Part shown: piece after piece, positions 1-12,107 of the stretch
Layout of the letters: each line of letters begins with the position of its first letter
Position numbering within the stretch: position 1 is the stretch's first letter
DNA from: Annulohypoxylon bovei var. microspora
Lineage: Eukaryota > Ascomycota > Sordariomycetes > Xylariales > Hypoxylaceae
Assembly: GCA_022836615.1 (NCBI GenBank)
Contig: MU405254.1
Coordinates: 124,001 to 188,000, forward strand
Length of the DNA stretch: 64,000 bases
Direction: 5' to 3'
The notes under the pieces: model-generated
Database searches by the model: none
What the model was told of the DNA's origin: nothing
Seen by the model: only the letters and a program-made list of their open reading frames with translations
Position numbers and translations under genes: made by a program

Positions 1-3000
1 ATTTTAAAACCGTAAAGCCGATAAAAATAAAAAAAATATTATAAAAAAAATTTATAAAAAATAATTATATTTATAAGTTTCATTAAAAATTTAATTTTTT
101 AATTATTAAGATTTTTATTTTTTTATTTTAACGTTTATTACCATTTTTCCATATAAAATAAATAAATTAATAATTAATTATAATAAAAAAAAGGAAAAAT
201 AAAAGCTTTATTACGAAAAAATTTTTATTTAAAAATCGTATAATTTTCCTTTTTAATTTTTTTTTTTTTAAATATAATTATATTTCGATTAATTATTTTA
301 TTATAAATAAGCCGCGATTAAATTAAAGTAATATAAAATTATTATTATTATATATTTAATATTTCTTTTTATTATTTTTAATTAAATTATTAAAAATAAT
401 AATAATTAAATTAATTAAGCTTAAATAAAAAAGTCGTTTTTTTAAACCGTTTAAATAACTTATAAATTTATAACCCGTAAATAATTATATAAAATTAATT
501 ATAATTTACGCGAAAATTATAAAGTTTTCGATTTAAATATAAAAGCTTTTTTAAATTAAATTATTATGTTTAATTAATAATAACTTTTTACGAACGAAAA
601 AAAGATTTAAATAAAAAATAAAATTAAAAATATAATCGTAAAACATAATTTTTTAATTATATAATTTATTATTAATTTTAACGATATATCGTTATTAATT
701 CGAATATATATAAAAAAAAAGTTTAAAAATCCTTAATATTTAAAAAAAATATAACGTTAATTAAATAAATATATCGTTTAAAAATATTAAATTTAATAAA
801 AAAAAATTAATTAAAATTTAATAACATTAATAAAATAATTTTATATATATATAAAAGCATTTTTTAATAAAATCGTTTACACGTTTATTTAAAATAATAC
901 TTTTAAACTTATTTTTAATTATTTTAACATTATCGAAATAAATAATTATATTACTTTTTATTTTTACGGGATGTTTTAATTTTATAATAATGTAAATTTT
1001 TTTAATTATTTCCCCGATTTAATTAAAAATAAAACGTAAAAAAAAAAAAATAAGTTTTTACGTTTCGTAAACGAGCATTTTAAAAAAAACTTCGATTAAA
1101 ATATATTTAATTAAAAGTATTTAATAAAAAATCGTTTATAAATGGTAAAAAGGTTAAAACGCGATTTAAATTTTTTAAAAATTAAATAAAAAACCAAAGG
1201 TCATTTTATTATTATTAATGTGTAAGCTTATAAATGTATTATTACGTATTATAAGTATTTTTAAAATAATAAAAAAAAAATGAAAAATAAAAACGAAAAA
1301 TTATATCGGTTCGAATATTTTTAAAATAAAATTTATAAAACGTATATTAATAATAAAAACGTTTTTTATATTAAACGTTATATAATTAATTATATGCATT
1401 AAAATTTAATTTTTATTACGGCGTTATAATATAATTACGATTTTATTTTAATTTTTATAATTATTAAAACTTTAACGTTATTATAATATATTATAAATTA
1501 TATAATTAAAAATAAATCGCTTATAAATTAAAAATACATCGTTTTCGTTATTTATTTAAATGCGTTAAAAAAGCATTTTAATTTTATTAATTTTAAAAAT
1601 AATATTAAAGTAATTTAAAATTTTATAATTAAAATTTTTAATCGTATATTTAACGATTAAAAGTTATTTATTTTCGAAATATATAATTATATTTTAAAAT
1701 ACGAAATGTTTTATTATTTAAAGTTTAAATAACGTTAAATTTATTATAATATTTTATATTTTATTATTCGAAAATAATGGAATTATTTACGTAATTTCGC
1801 CGTTAAAGTTTTAAATAAAAATAAAAATTTAATTAAAAAAGAAAATATATTATATTTTTTCATTAATATTAAATTTAACTTTTACGAAATATATTAAAAC
1901 CGTGGTTTTATATTTTAAAATATATATTTATACGATTATGTTTTTTTTATTTATATAATTTTAAAACCCGTAAATTAAAATGAATGGTTTATTAAATTTA
2001 AAGGTAATTTAAAAAATAATCGTTTTTATTAACGTATTATTAAATAAAAAAAAATGTTTATTTTATTATTTATTAAAGTATATTTTTTAAAGTTTAAAAA
2101 AAGCGATATATATTACCGAACCATAATTATTTAATTAAGTTTATTCGTATTTTAAAAAAAGTTTTTATTAAAAAATATAAATTTTATTATAAATATTTAA
2201 AAAAACTTAATACGAAATGTTTTTAAATGTGTTAAATTTTATAATAATAATTTTTTATTTTTAAAAAAAAACCGTAAAAATGTTTAACGTAATAAAAAGA
2301 TTTAATTAATATAAATAAATCGTGAAATTATTCACGCGGAAAACGATTTTAAAAATAATAATAATAACGGGAATAATACCGAAAAAAAGGACGAAGATGT
2401 TCGTAACGAAAAAAAACTTGAAAAATTTAATAATTTTATAAAAAATATTAAGGTTATTTTATCGGATTTTCTTAAAATTAAAGCACTTATATTTAAATTA
2501 AAAATAAAATAATTAATTCGAAGTTTTTAAATCGGCGATGTTATTAAATAAAATGAACTTTTTATTAAATTAAAGTTTAATTAATATAAAAAAACGATAA
2601 ATAACGATAATATAATCGTGTTAAATTTAATTATTAAAGTTAATATAATTATAAGAATTATCATTAATTATATAAAGGATTAAAAAAACGAATTAAAACT
2701 TTTAAATATTATTAAATTACGCGAAATAATAAAAAAAATAAACGAAATAATTATATTACGTTTTACTTTTATTATTAATTTAATTAAAAAAAGCGAAATG
2801 TTCGAATTATTAAAAATAAACGATAATTTAATTAATTTTTAATTTATAAAAAAAATCGCTTCGTAATTAATACATATAATAATTAAATATTATTTCGGAT
2901 AATTTTAAACGAATACGAATATAATTTTAATTAAAAAAAAAGGTTTAAATCCGAAATAAATAATATTTTTAAATATTATATTTTAATATTTTAATTTAAT

Positions 3001-6000
3001 GAACGGTTTTTAAGGAATTTATAAATAAAAAAGTAATAACGAACCCGTAAACGTTTTAATATAATTATTTTATTATTTAAAAAATAAAAGTGGAATTAAA
3101 AAAAACATTATTATTTAAATATTAATTAAAACTTTAAAATTAAAAAGTAATTAACGGCGGATTAAAATAATTGTAATATTAAAATATGTAAAAGCATATA
3201 TTAAAAGAATTATTATTTATTTCGTAATGGGTTTTTTTAAAAATAATATAAAAAAAATATTTATTAAAAAATTATAAATATAAAAGGATATTAATATCCT
3301 TATTATTAATAAATGTTTAATAATGTTTAACACTTTGTTTTAAAAAATTAATAAATAACTTATAATTATTTATAATTAATTAAATGTAAATTTTAATAAA
3401 ATATTAATAATTATATTATACGGTAATTTTTATTAATTTTTTCTTATTTAAGAAAATTCTTTATTATATTTTAAAAAGTTTATTAATTAAGTTATATTAA
3501 ATAAAATTAGCGAGAAATTTATATAAAAAAATAATAAACATTATTTTAAATATTAATTATAATTAAAGTTTAAATTTATAATATTTTTAAATTAATAAAT
3601 GCGTATTATTAATTTAAAGTTTACGATTTTTTTATGGAGGTTAAAGAACGGGTATTAAACGATTAATAACATCGATTTATTAAACTTTTATTTAATTTAT
3701 TTAATAAACATTAAATTAAATAAAAATGTTAAAATAATATATTTATTAAATTAAATATATTATATTATAAACTTATAAACCACTTTTACGTTTATTAAAC
3801 GTAAAAAATAAAAAATATAAATTTTTTTATTAAAATATATTCCGTAAAAAACCGATAAAATAAAAGCGTTATATATAATTTACGTTATTATAAATAATTT
3901 TAAACTTAAAATTCTTATTTATTTTATATTTATTAAGGACATATTTGTAAATATTATAAAAAATATTTATTAAAGGTTAAAAATAATTAATAAAACGTAA
4001 TATATTACGGAAAAATTTATTTTTAATTTTATAAATTCCATTTATTAAATAAATGTAAATATTTTTATCGTAATAAAGCTTTCGAAAGTTATATTATTAT
4101 CTTCGAAAATTATAAAAAACATTTAATTAATTAAATTACCCCGTAATTTTTTATTAATATTTCTTAAAAAAATAATAACTTTAAAAAATATTAAAAAACT
4201 TTTTAATAAAATTAAGTTTATTTTTATTTTAACCTTTACCATTATTAATTTTAAGGCTTAAAAAATAACCTTATTAAAAACATTTTTAAATTTTATTAAT
4301 TATAAATTTTTAACATATAACTTAAATTTCATTATAATATATATTTAATTATTTTAAATCGTAAATTTTTTAAAATTATATCTTTTATTTTAAATTAATT
4401 TAAAACATTAATTATAATTATGTTTTTTACATTAATTCGCAAATAAAATTAAACGATTATTTAAATTTACTTTAATAATATAAAATGTATATAATGGTTT
4501 AATATAATTATAAAATATATATATATTAATTAAATAATTATTTAAATATTTAATTAATTAATTTAAAAATTAACTTTTTTAATAATTAATTAATTAATTA
4601 ATAAAATATATAATAAGTAATTACTTAAATAAAAATTTATAATTTAATTTAATATTTTTAATTTTATATATATATTATAATATTAAAAAAAAATATTATA
4701 ATTATAATTAATAATTTATATAATAAAACTTAATACCGGTATTAAAAATAAAAAAAGTGTTTTTTAAAAGTATCGTAATATTATTTAAAAGTTTTTATTA
4801 AAAGATTTAAATGGTTATTATTTATAATATTATTATTAAAGTTAAAGTTAAAAAAAAATAATAATAAAAATACATGCGAATTTAAATTATTAAATCGAAT
4901 AAATTTTATCGGTTTAAATTCCTTTTTATTTATATTAATATTATTATTATCGTTTTTTTTTTCTTTATTAATTAAATATATTATTCGCTCTTTTTAAATA
5001 AAATATTTTTAACGATATTTTTCTTCGTTAATTTCGCTTTAAAACCATTTTTTATTAACTTTAATAAATAATAATAATATTTTTATAATTTAAATAATTA
5101 AATTAACATGTTTTATTATAATTTTTAAATTAACATTAAAAATTATTAACTTTTATATTAAAAGTTCGAATAAATTACATTTAATTTAAAATATATAAAA
5201 CGTATTATTTTAAAATATAAATTAAATAAAATAAATAAATAAAAATTCGCGGGAAATATTATAAAGGTTATGTAATTTTTTATTATAATATAAAGCGTGT
5301 TATTTAAAGAAATAACGTAATTATAAATGTAAAATATGTAATATTAATTTATATTTATTATTAATATATTTTAAAAATATAAATAATTTTATTTAATTAA
5401 ATATATAATAAACGTTAGAACGAAATAATATCCCGTTAATTAAATTATTTAACATTATTTAAATAAATAAATTAAAAAAATATTACGTTATATTATTTAT
5501 AAAAAATTAATTTTTAATAAACCGAAAAATAATATAAGTTTATTAATTTCCGTAAAATATTTACGTAATATAATAACATTTATTATAAGTAATAATAATT
5601 TCGCCGTTAAATTATAATAAAATTTAAACCTTATATTATAAAACGAAGAAAATTTCGATATTTTTTTAAATTTTAAATAAACCATCGTAAAAAAATATTT
5701 AATTATTAAAATTTAACGTAATAAAGTATTAAATTATTACATAATATAATTAATTAATAATTATATATTATTTAATTTAATAAATTATATTAAGTTTACC
5801 ATTTAAACATATAAAAATAAAAAAATAATAAAATTTTTTACGAAAAATATAATCGAAAAAATAAATAATAAAAAGCGTATTTATATTAAATATTTCCGTT
5901 AAATATAAATAATTTATTTTATTTTCGTTACGAAGCCATTTATTTTTAATTAATATATAATAAACGAAATATATTAAATTATAATTAATTTTATTATTAT

Positions 6001-6600
6001 TTAAAGTAAAAAAATAAAATAATAAAAAATAATTTTAAAAATATTTAAAATAAAAAATATTAATATTTAACATTATAATTTATATTATAATATTAATATT
6101 AATAAAATAAAAAGGTATAAAAAATATAATTAATAATAAAAATAACGTTTTAAATTATATAATAATTAATAATTTAAATTAATAATGTTATAAATCGATA
6201 ATATATAAAAAAAATATTTAAATTATAATTAAAATAAAATTATTAAATATAAAAAAATAATATTTTAAAAAATTTAATTAATTCATTTAAATTAAATAAT
6301 TAATAAATTATAATATAATATTATATTTTTATTTAATTACATTTTCCATTTATTTTTTATTTTTTTATTTAAATGTTCCCCACTTTTTTTTTTTTTAATT
6401 AAGCGTGTTTTTTTTTTTTATTCGAACGATTTTTTTTTATTCGAACGAATTTTTTTTTTATTTAAACGTTTTTTATTTTTTTTTTTTTTATTTAAATATT
6501 TCCCACTTTTTTTTTTTTTATTTAAATAATAATAATATGCGATTAACTTTAATTAAATAACCTTTTTTTTTTCTTAATTTTATTATAATAATTTTCTTAA
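1..6600. repeat. AT-rich RIP-degraded block (relic repeats)
   Basis: This stretch is overwhelmingly A and T, and stop codons fill all six frames. The only sizeable open frame is a meaningless 62-codon one near 5497-5685. Remaining C and G bases sit very often in CpG, while CpA and TpG are scarce next to TpA. That is the pattern expected when RIP turns CpA into TpA in repeated DNA. The composition changes sharply near 6600 to normal mixed sequence. I could not recognise any transposase, reverse transcriptase or terminal repeat. It is most likely one or more decayed transposons, and it could lie near a centromere, a telomere or a facultative AT-rich isochore. Confidence 0.85.
6355..6530. repeat. 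Poly-T sawtooth tandem tract
   Basis: Runs of about 9-13 T alternate with short spacers. Two spacers read TTCGAACGA and a third reads TTTAAACG. The tract is bracketed by two copies of a longer unit, TTTATTTAAAT followed by a CCCAC-containing spacer and another poly-T run, at about 6363 and 6487. It marks the edge of the AT-rich block. No function is visible. Confidence 0.6.
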
Positions 6601-7413
6601 AACTCAAGTAATATAAAATGGGCATTAAATTAAGTAAAGGATAAAATTTCCCTTTATTTATATTCATTCCATTTTAAGTGTAACCTGGTTCTTTTTCCTT
6701 GGAGTTTCAAACCATTGCAGGTTCCATCGAAACATAACTAGTTACAAAGAATATTTCACGAAAAGCAATGTGTGATAAAGACAATACCCTCTTGATGGCG
6801 AGCTATGAAGAGCTTCTTATACCTAATCCGATAAGCCATGTTATCTAGTACTACCTATCCTAATAGATCATTGCTGGTGACCATCCGGCTTAACCCTTAT
6901 TAAAAATTTCAAGTCGTACATGTAATTATCGACGAAGGATGTATATATACGTGTACAATGATTTCACTTCCAATTCATCGCTACAATTTTGACACTAATA
7001 CTGCTTGACTAGGTACCTAATAAAGCTCATGGCTATGCCTTCGATGAGGTAGATTAGGAGTGATAAAATAAGCTCTTAAGGCATCACGGGTATTCTGAAG
7101 ATATGCGTCGCTTCTAATGATAACACAAAAAGGAGTTCAACGATGAAATATCTTAAGCCGAAGTTCTATTGCTTCTAACTAATTGAAATTCTCATTGGCT
7201 TACACATTAAGTTACCTAACTAAACCGTACTCTGTATTACATAATCATATTCCGATTGGAGGGCCTAGCATGTACTAAGTACCTAGAAGTGGCTCAGAAG
7301 ACCCACATAAAAAGTTCTAGCTAATGACATATTCAAGAAAAAAAGTTGCAGATGGTCGCTCGTCAATTTACATTCACATCTTCAACTCCACCACTCCGTC
7401 CATCACCGCCAAG
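6601..7413. other. Intergenic, upstream of KRR1
   Basis: Normal-composition DNA between the AT-rich block and KRR1. I see no ORF or RNA gene. The last 60 bases before the KRR1 start are C/A-rich, as is usual for a fungal 5' leader. Confidence 0.6.
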
Positions 7414-8563
7414 ATGCCGTCCACACACAAGAGAGAGAAGCCGTGGGATACCGATGATATAGGTAAGTACTAGATTTTTAAGAATTGTTATTGGCATAAG
7501 TCTAATCAATTTCATTCTCCAGACAAGTGGAAAGTTGAGCCTTTCAAACCCTCAGACAATGCAGGTGGAACGTTCGCCGAGGAATCGTCATTCGCAGTGT
7601 AAGTGAATTCCAACCAAGACGCAACGCGCGAGTATCGATCGCTGATTTATATCTAGTCTGTTCCCCAAATATCGCGAAGTTTACCTGAAAGAGGCCTGGC
7701 CTCTCGTCACGAAGGCGCTCCAGCAACAGGGTATTGCATGTACTCTAGATCTCGTCGAAGGTGAGAGTTAGCTGCTGATGTCTCTTCCCAACACATGATT
7801 AATATATGTCATAATAGGATGCATGACGGTGAAAACGACAAGGAAAACATTCGACCCCGCTTCTATCCTTAAGGCTCGTGACCTCGTCAAGTTATTAGCG
7901 CGTAGCGTCCCTGCTCCGCAAGCGTTGAAGATCCTCCAGGACGATATGGCATGCGACATCATCAAGATAAGAAACCTGGTGCGCAACAAGGACAAGTTCG
8001 TAAAGCGACGACAAAGAATACTCGGCCCCGAGGGCCAGACCCTGAAGGCACTGGAGCTCCTCACGCAGACATATATACTCGTCCAAGGAAACACCGTCAG
8101 CGTTCTCGGTCCGTACAGAGGACTCAAGGAAGTCCGCAGGGTAGTCCAAGACACCATGGCAAATATCCACCCAATATACCAGATCAAGGAGCTTATGATC
8201 AAGCGAGAATTAGCAAAGGACCCCGAGCTAGCGAACGAGAACTGGGAACGGTTCCTTCCGAACTACAAGAAGAGGAGTCTTAGCAAGAGAATGGTGCCGT
8301 ACAAGGTCTCGGACAAGAGCAAGAAGGTCTACACGCCCTTCCCGCCGCCGCAAGAGAAGAGCAAGGTGGATCTGCAGATCGAGGCGGGCGAGTACCACAT
8401 CGGAAAGGAGGCCAAGAAGCGGATCGCGCACGAGGAGCGGATGGAGCAGCAGAAGGCCAAGCACGAGGAGAAGAAGCGCCAACGAGAGCAAGACTTTGTC
8501 GCGCCAGAGGAAAACGTGGCCGAGAAGAAAAAGAAGAAGCGGAAGTCCAAGGTCGAGGAGTAG
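7414..8563 (+). CDS. KRR1 small-subunit processome component
   Basis: The product is a KH-domain protein of the nucleolar SSU processome, needed for 18S rRNA processing and 40S assembly. The model is join(7414..7462,7523..7598,7657..7760,7818..8563), giving 324 residues; yeast KRR1 has 316. All introns are GT-AG and all phases agree. Spliced conserved motifs are SSFAVLFPKYRE, VEGCMTVKTTRKTFDP, LVKLLARSVP, VKRRQRILGPEGQTLKALELL, LVQGNTVSVLGPYRGLKEVR and NIHPIYQIKELMIKREL. The C-terminus is a long Lys/Glu-rich tail ending in KKKKKRKSKVEE, typical of nucleolar proteins. One difference is IIKIRNLVRNK, where many family members have IKIG. The gene converges on the bystin gene, another 40S assembly factor. 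Confidence 0.95.
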
Positions 8564-8972
8564 TCTTTAGGTATAGAACCAGGCTATGTATTATAGGCGT
8601 CGTCTTCTTCGAACCCTTTACGATACCCACAAATGTTCGAAAGCGCATTAAGAGTCCTAGGGAATTGTGTCAATTTGAATCTCGTCCTAGTAGCTTACTT
8701 TTCACTACGAGACTAACAACAATGTCACATAAGCAAAATTTAGTTTGCAATTAAAATTCTAGACCATATTCACCGGGTGTATTGTCTTCTACTACTTCAA
8801 ATGAAGCACAAAGTGCATTAACATTAACCCCGTGACCAGTAGATAAAGACGGTGATGGCGGAATCACAATTTATTCCAAAGTGCTGGGTAGACTTATGGA
8901 ATAGGAATAGAACGCCTAAAACACCAATATGCCCGTTCATGTCTTCATTGGTATCACGTCTAATACGGTTTC
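8564..8972. other. Convergent intergenic spacer KRR1/ENP1
   Basis: The spacer of about 410 bases must carry the 3' ends of both converging transcripts. I see no separate element in it. Short frames here are chance. Confidence 0.6.
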
Positions 8973-10485
8973 TCATCCATCAATTACCATGGTGTCATCC
9001 CCGTCAAACGCCGGGCCCGGCTGCTCAATGGCAACTCCCCGCCCACGTCCAGCTAGCAGTTCCCTTCGGATCTCCGGGCCTATCTTGTGATGACCATGTG
9101 TCAACAGGAGGTCTAGAAGAGCCTCTCTCTGGTCCTCGGTAATCTCGTTTCGATATCTCTGCGCAAAGGCTAACAGACACTGGTGCCAGATTACCGGAAG
9201 CCTAGCTTGGGTAGCTGCCCGCTCTCCGCTCATGTTCATGGCGTCGCCTTCTTTGATGGACGCAGGATCCACGCTTCGAAAACGCAGGAAGTGGAAGACG
9301 AGAGAGTCGATGACTTGGAACGGGAGCGCGTACTTCTTCTCCAGAAGGGTCTTGATGAACACGTTCGTGGCACCTCCGCCCTCGGTTCCCGCTGACGCTT
9401 CTCGCGCTGCGATGTCGCATAGCCCTTTAATTGCCACGCCGGAATGGAGGACCGGCACGGAAATTCTGGCCAGGACGGCGGAGACGATTACTGCTTCTCT
9501 CAGAGTGCAAGTACCGCTCTCGACAAGCGGGAAGAGGAAACCCTTGAACCATGCGCCGGGCTTATATAATGCCTTCTTCAGCGCGTTGAACAGATGCACG
9601 TTCAATTTCTTCGTCTCGTATATGTCTTCCCGTACACGTTCGAGGAGGACCATCTCCATAAATCTTCGGACGACGATTGGCTTGCTGGAGACGAAGATCC
9701 TCGTAGCCTCATAAACCGCGTTGGGAGTCCATTGGTCGGGTTTCGTGAGCTCGATGATGTCTTCCCAGTGCGGCACGGTTGGTAAGATCTTGAACGGTTT
9801 TGGTAGCTTGCCTGACTTGTATCTTGAAAGCATCATGCCAATTCTATGATTTGTTAGCATTGGTGTCTTGTAGCGTGTCGCGAGTTTGCGCAACCTACTT
9901 TGTGTACACTTCTACGACTTTCGGTGATAATTCATAGTCGTCATCTACAGGTCCCGTTTCCTGTACTCCATCCTGGCCGGCCTCATGCTGTGCGATCCTC
10001 GCTAGGATTAAATCAGCAAGATTGGTCCCCGAGCCCTGCTCCTCCGCGGGGGCCTGTCCTCCCCAGCCGTGTGTCAATAACGGATCGTCATCGGGAGGTA
10101 AGAATTTGTTGAATGTGTCAAGGTCCTCAGGTTCTATCTCGATCTCCTCCACAATCTCATCCTCATCACCCCAAACTTCTTCGTCTTCAAAAGCTTCCTT
10201 ATCTTCGTCATCCTCGTCGAATCGCGAATCGAACCCAAAAGCATTAGACTCTTTCGGTGGTCGCGGAGGTGCAACATCAACTTCTTCGGCTAACTCGCGA
10301 CCAATTCGCAAAATCTTCTTGGAAGCCTTAGAGTCAATGTAATTCTCTTGTTCTTCATCGTCGCCGCCTTTGGATTTCCTTTTAGGGGCTTTTGTGCGGA
10401 GGGGACCCGTAGCTACGAGGTCATCCTCTAGAGGATTATGCCGCCGCGGGTGGTGGGCAGAGGTCGGCGTTGTCGCTTTCGGCAT
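8973..10485 (-). CDS. Bystin / ENP1, 40S ribosome assembly factor
   Basis: Enp1/bystin travels with pre-40S particles from the nucleolus to the cytoplasm and is needed for cleavages in the 5' ETS and ITS1 and for 40S export. The model on the minus strand is exon 1 10485..9899 and exon 2 9843..8973, joined across a 55-nt intron with a GCTAAC branch site, giving 485 residues (yeast Enp1 483). The junction restores VYTKIGMMLSRYKSGKLPKPFKI, a family hallmark. The N-terminal third is acidic and low in complexity (EDDEDKEAFEDEE). The C-terminal two thirds carry the conserved bystin domain, including KALYKPGAWFKGFLFPLVESG and PVLHSGVAIKGLCDIAA. The start MPKATTPTS is the first ATG of the frame. It is divergent from HGH1. 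Confidence 0.95.
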
Positions 10486-10860
10486 GATGTTTGTTTGGTA
10501 TCGATGGTTGAAGAATCATAACGTGGGGCGCACGAGAAATGCGAATGAATTTCTAAAAATTATTAAAAATTCTGAGGGGTGGAGCGGAACTATTCCGCTA
10601 ATCGATTAGCTCTGTGAGGCTTTGGGCTGAACTTGGAATTTTAGCACCGCATAAAACATAAAGCCACTTTTAAATACATTTATTAATGAATTATGCACAA
10701 ATATGCACTGAACATGTTAATTCACGTCATTGCCCCTCGACGAAAAGCTTCATAGCCCCTCCAACCAAATTCTGTCGCATCGCAAAATTCTTAGTTTGAT
10801 ACCTAATACTCTTAAGTCATATCCAACCTTTAAAGTTATATTTGGGGATTTTTTAGTAAA
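10486..10860. promoter_or_regulatory. Bidirectional promoter region ENP1/HGH1
   Basis: These 375 bases separate two divergent start codons and must contain both promoters. No sharp TATA box or known operator stands out. Confidence 0.5.
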
Positions 10861-12107
10861 ATGCCTACGGAGCTTGAAGAGGTATGTTTGATAAAATTCT
10901 TGTCTATAGCTTTTTTCTCTTGCTAATGTCTAGTTAGCTGGTTGGCTTCATTGCTGACCCAAAACCAGAGATTCGAGCTCTTGCGACAGAACATCTAGTC
11001 CCCTATTCGACATCCCAACCCAGCATCTTCAAGGCAGAAAGTTTCAAGCCTATTAAGAATTTGAAGCTCCTGATAAAAGACCATCCAGTATAGTATCCCT
11101 TCCGCTTACAATTTATAGTCGTAACTAACCGCAGCGTAGAAAATTGCCGAACATGTTATAACCATACTCGTCAATCTCGCGGCTGACCGAGAAATCTTAG
11201 AAAGCTTAGCTACAGACGACAAGTTTTTAGACGAAGTTCTAAGGCAGATCATCGTAAGTTTTCGAATTATATCCTAGCTGATCGGCTAGCACCCAACTAA
11301 TCTACGTATTAGGTCGCCAACGAGCCTAATGCAAACCTTCTATCTATGTTGTTAGCAAATCTCGCAAAGTGGGACTCCCTGAAGAGGATTCTAGGCAAAA
11401 AACAGCCATCTCCAGAAGAACTTGGGTCAACTGATGTGATCTTGGGCCAGTTGGTTGATCTATTCGTCAAGGGCGCAGACGGGACGTACAACAAGAACGC
11501 TGATTTCGATCATTTGGCTTATCTTTTCGCCGATCTAACAAAACATCCCGAGATTCGCCATTATTTCGTGCGAAAGCAGGAATATGATGGAGTAATACCC
11601 ATCACGAAGTTGAAGGTTTTCACCGAGTATAAGTCAGACGTGAGAAGAAAGGGAGTTGCTTCCACCATCAAGAACGTCGCCTTCGATGTACCTTCACATC
11701 CATTATTTCTATCGGAGGATGATATCAACATATTGCCATATATATTGTTGCCGATCATGGGAAACGAGGAGTACGAGGAGGAGGATATGATGTCGATGCT
11801 TCCTGACCTCCAACTTCTTCCCCCTGACAAGCAACGTGATGCTGATCCGAACATCATTCAAACGCATGTCGAGACCCTATTACTTTTCTCGAGCACTAAG
11901 GATGGTAGAGAGCAGATGCGCGAGGTTAAGGTCTACCCAATCATTCGAGAAACGCATTTACACGTTAACAACGAAGGCGTCCGAGATGCCTGTGAGAGAT
12001 TAGTCCAAGTTTTAATGCGGGACGAGGCAGATCCAGATAAGGTGGGGGGTGACCAGAACGGCAACGAAGACGACGAAGACGACGATGACCAAATTGTTGA
12101 AGTGTAA
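10861..12107 (+). CDS. HGH1 family protein (eEF2 folding cochaperone)
   Basis: Hgh1 is an armadillo-repeat protein that in yeast bridges nascent eEF2 to the TRiC/CCT chaperonin and Hsp90. The model is join(10861..10881,10938..11087,11140..11253,11313..12107), 359 residues, with every exon but the last ending on a codon border. The tiny first exon encodes MPTELEE and is followed by LVGFIADPKPEIRALATEHLVPYS. Family motifs seen are TILVNLAADREIL, NLLSMLLANLAKWDSL, HLAYLFADLTKHPEIRHYFV, RRKGVASTIKNVAFD and ILPYILLPIMGNEEYEEEDM. The C-terminus is an acidic tail rich in DEDDDD. It lies beside two ribosome-assembly genes, so all three serve translation, although each has its own promoter. Confidence 0.93.

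Noticed and set aside
5497..5685. 62-codon frame on the minus strand in the AT-rich block
   Set aside because: Composed of AT-rich codons only, inside stop-filled relic DNA; a chance frame.
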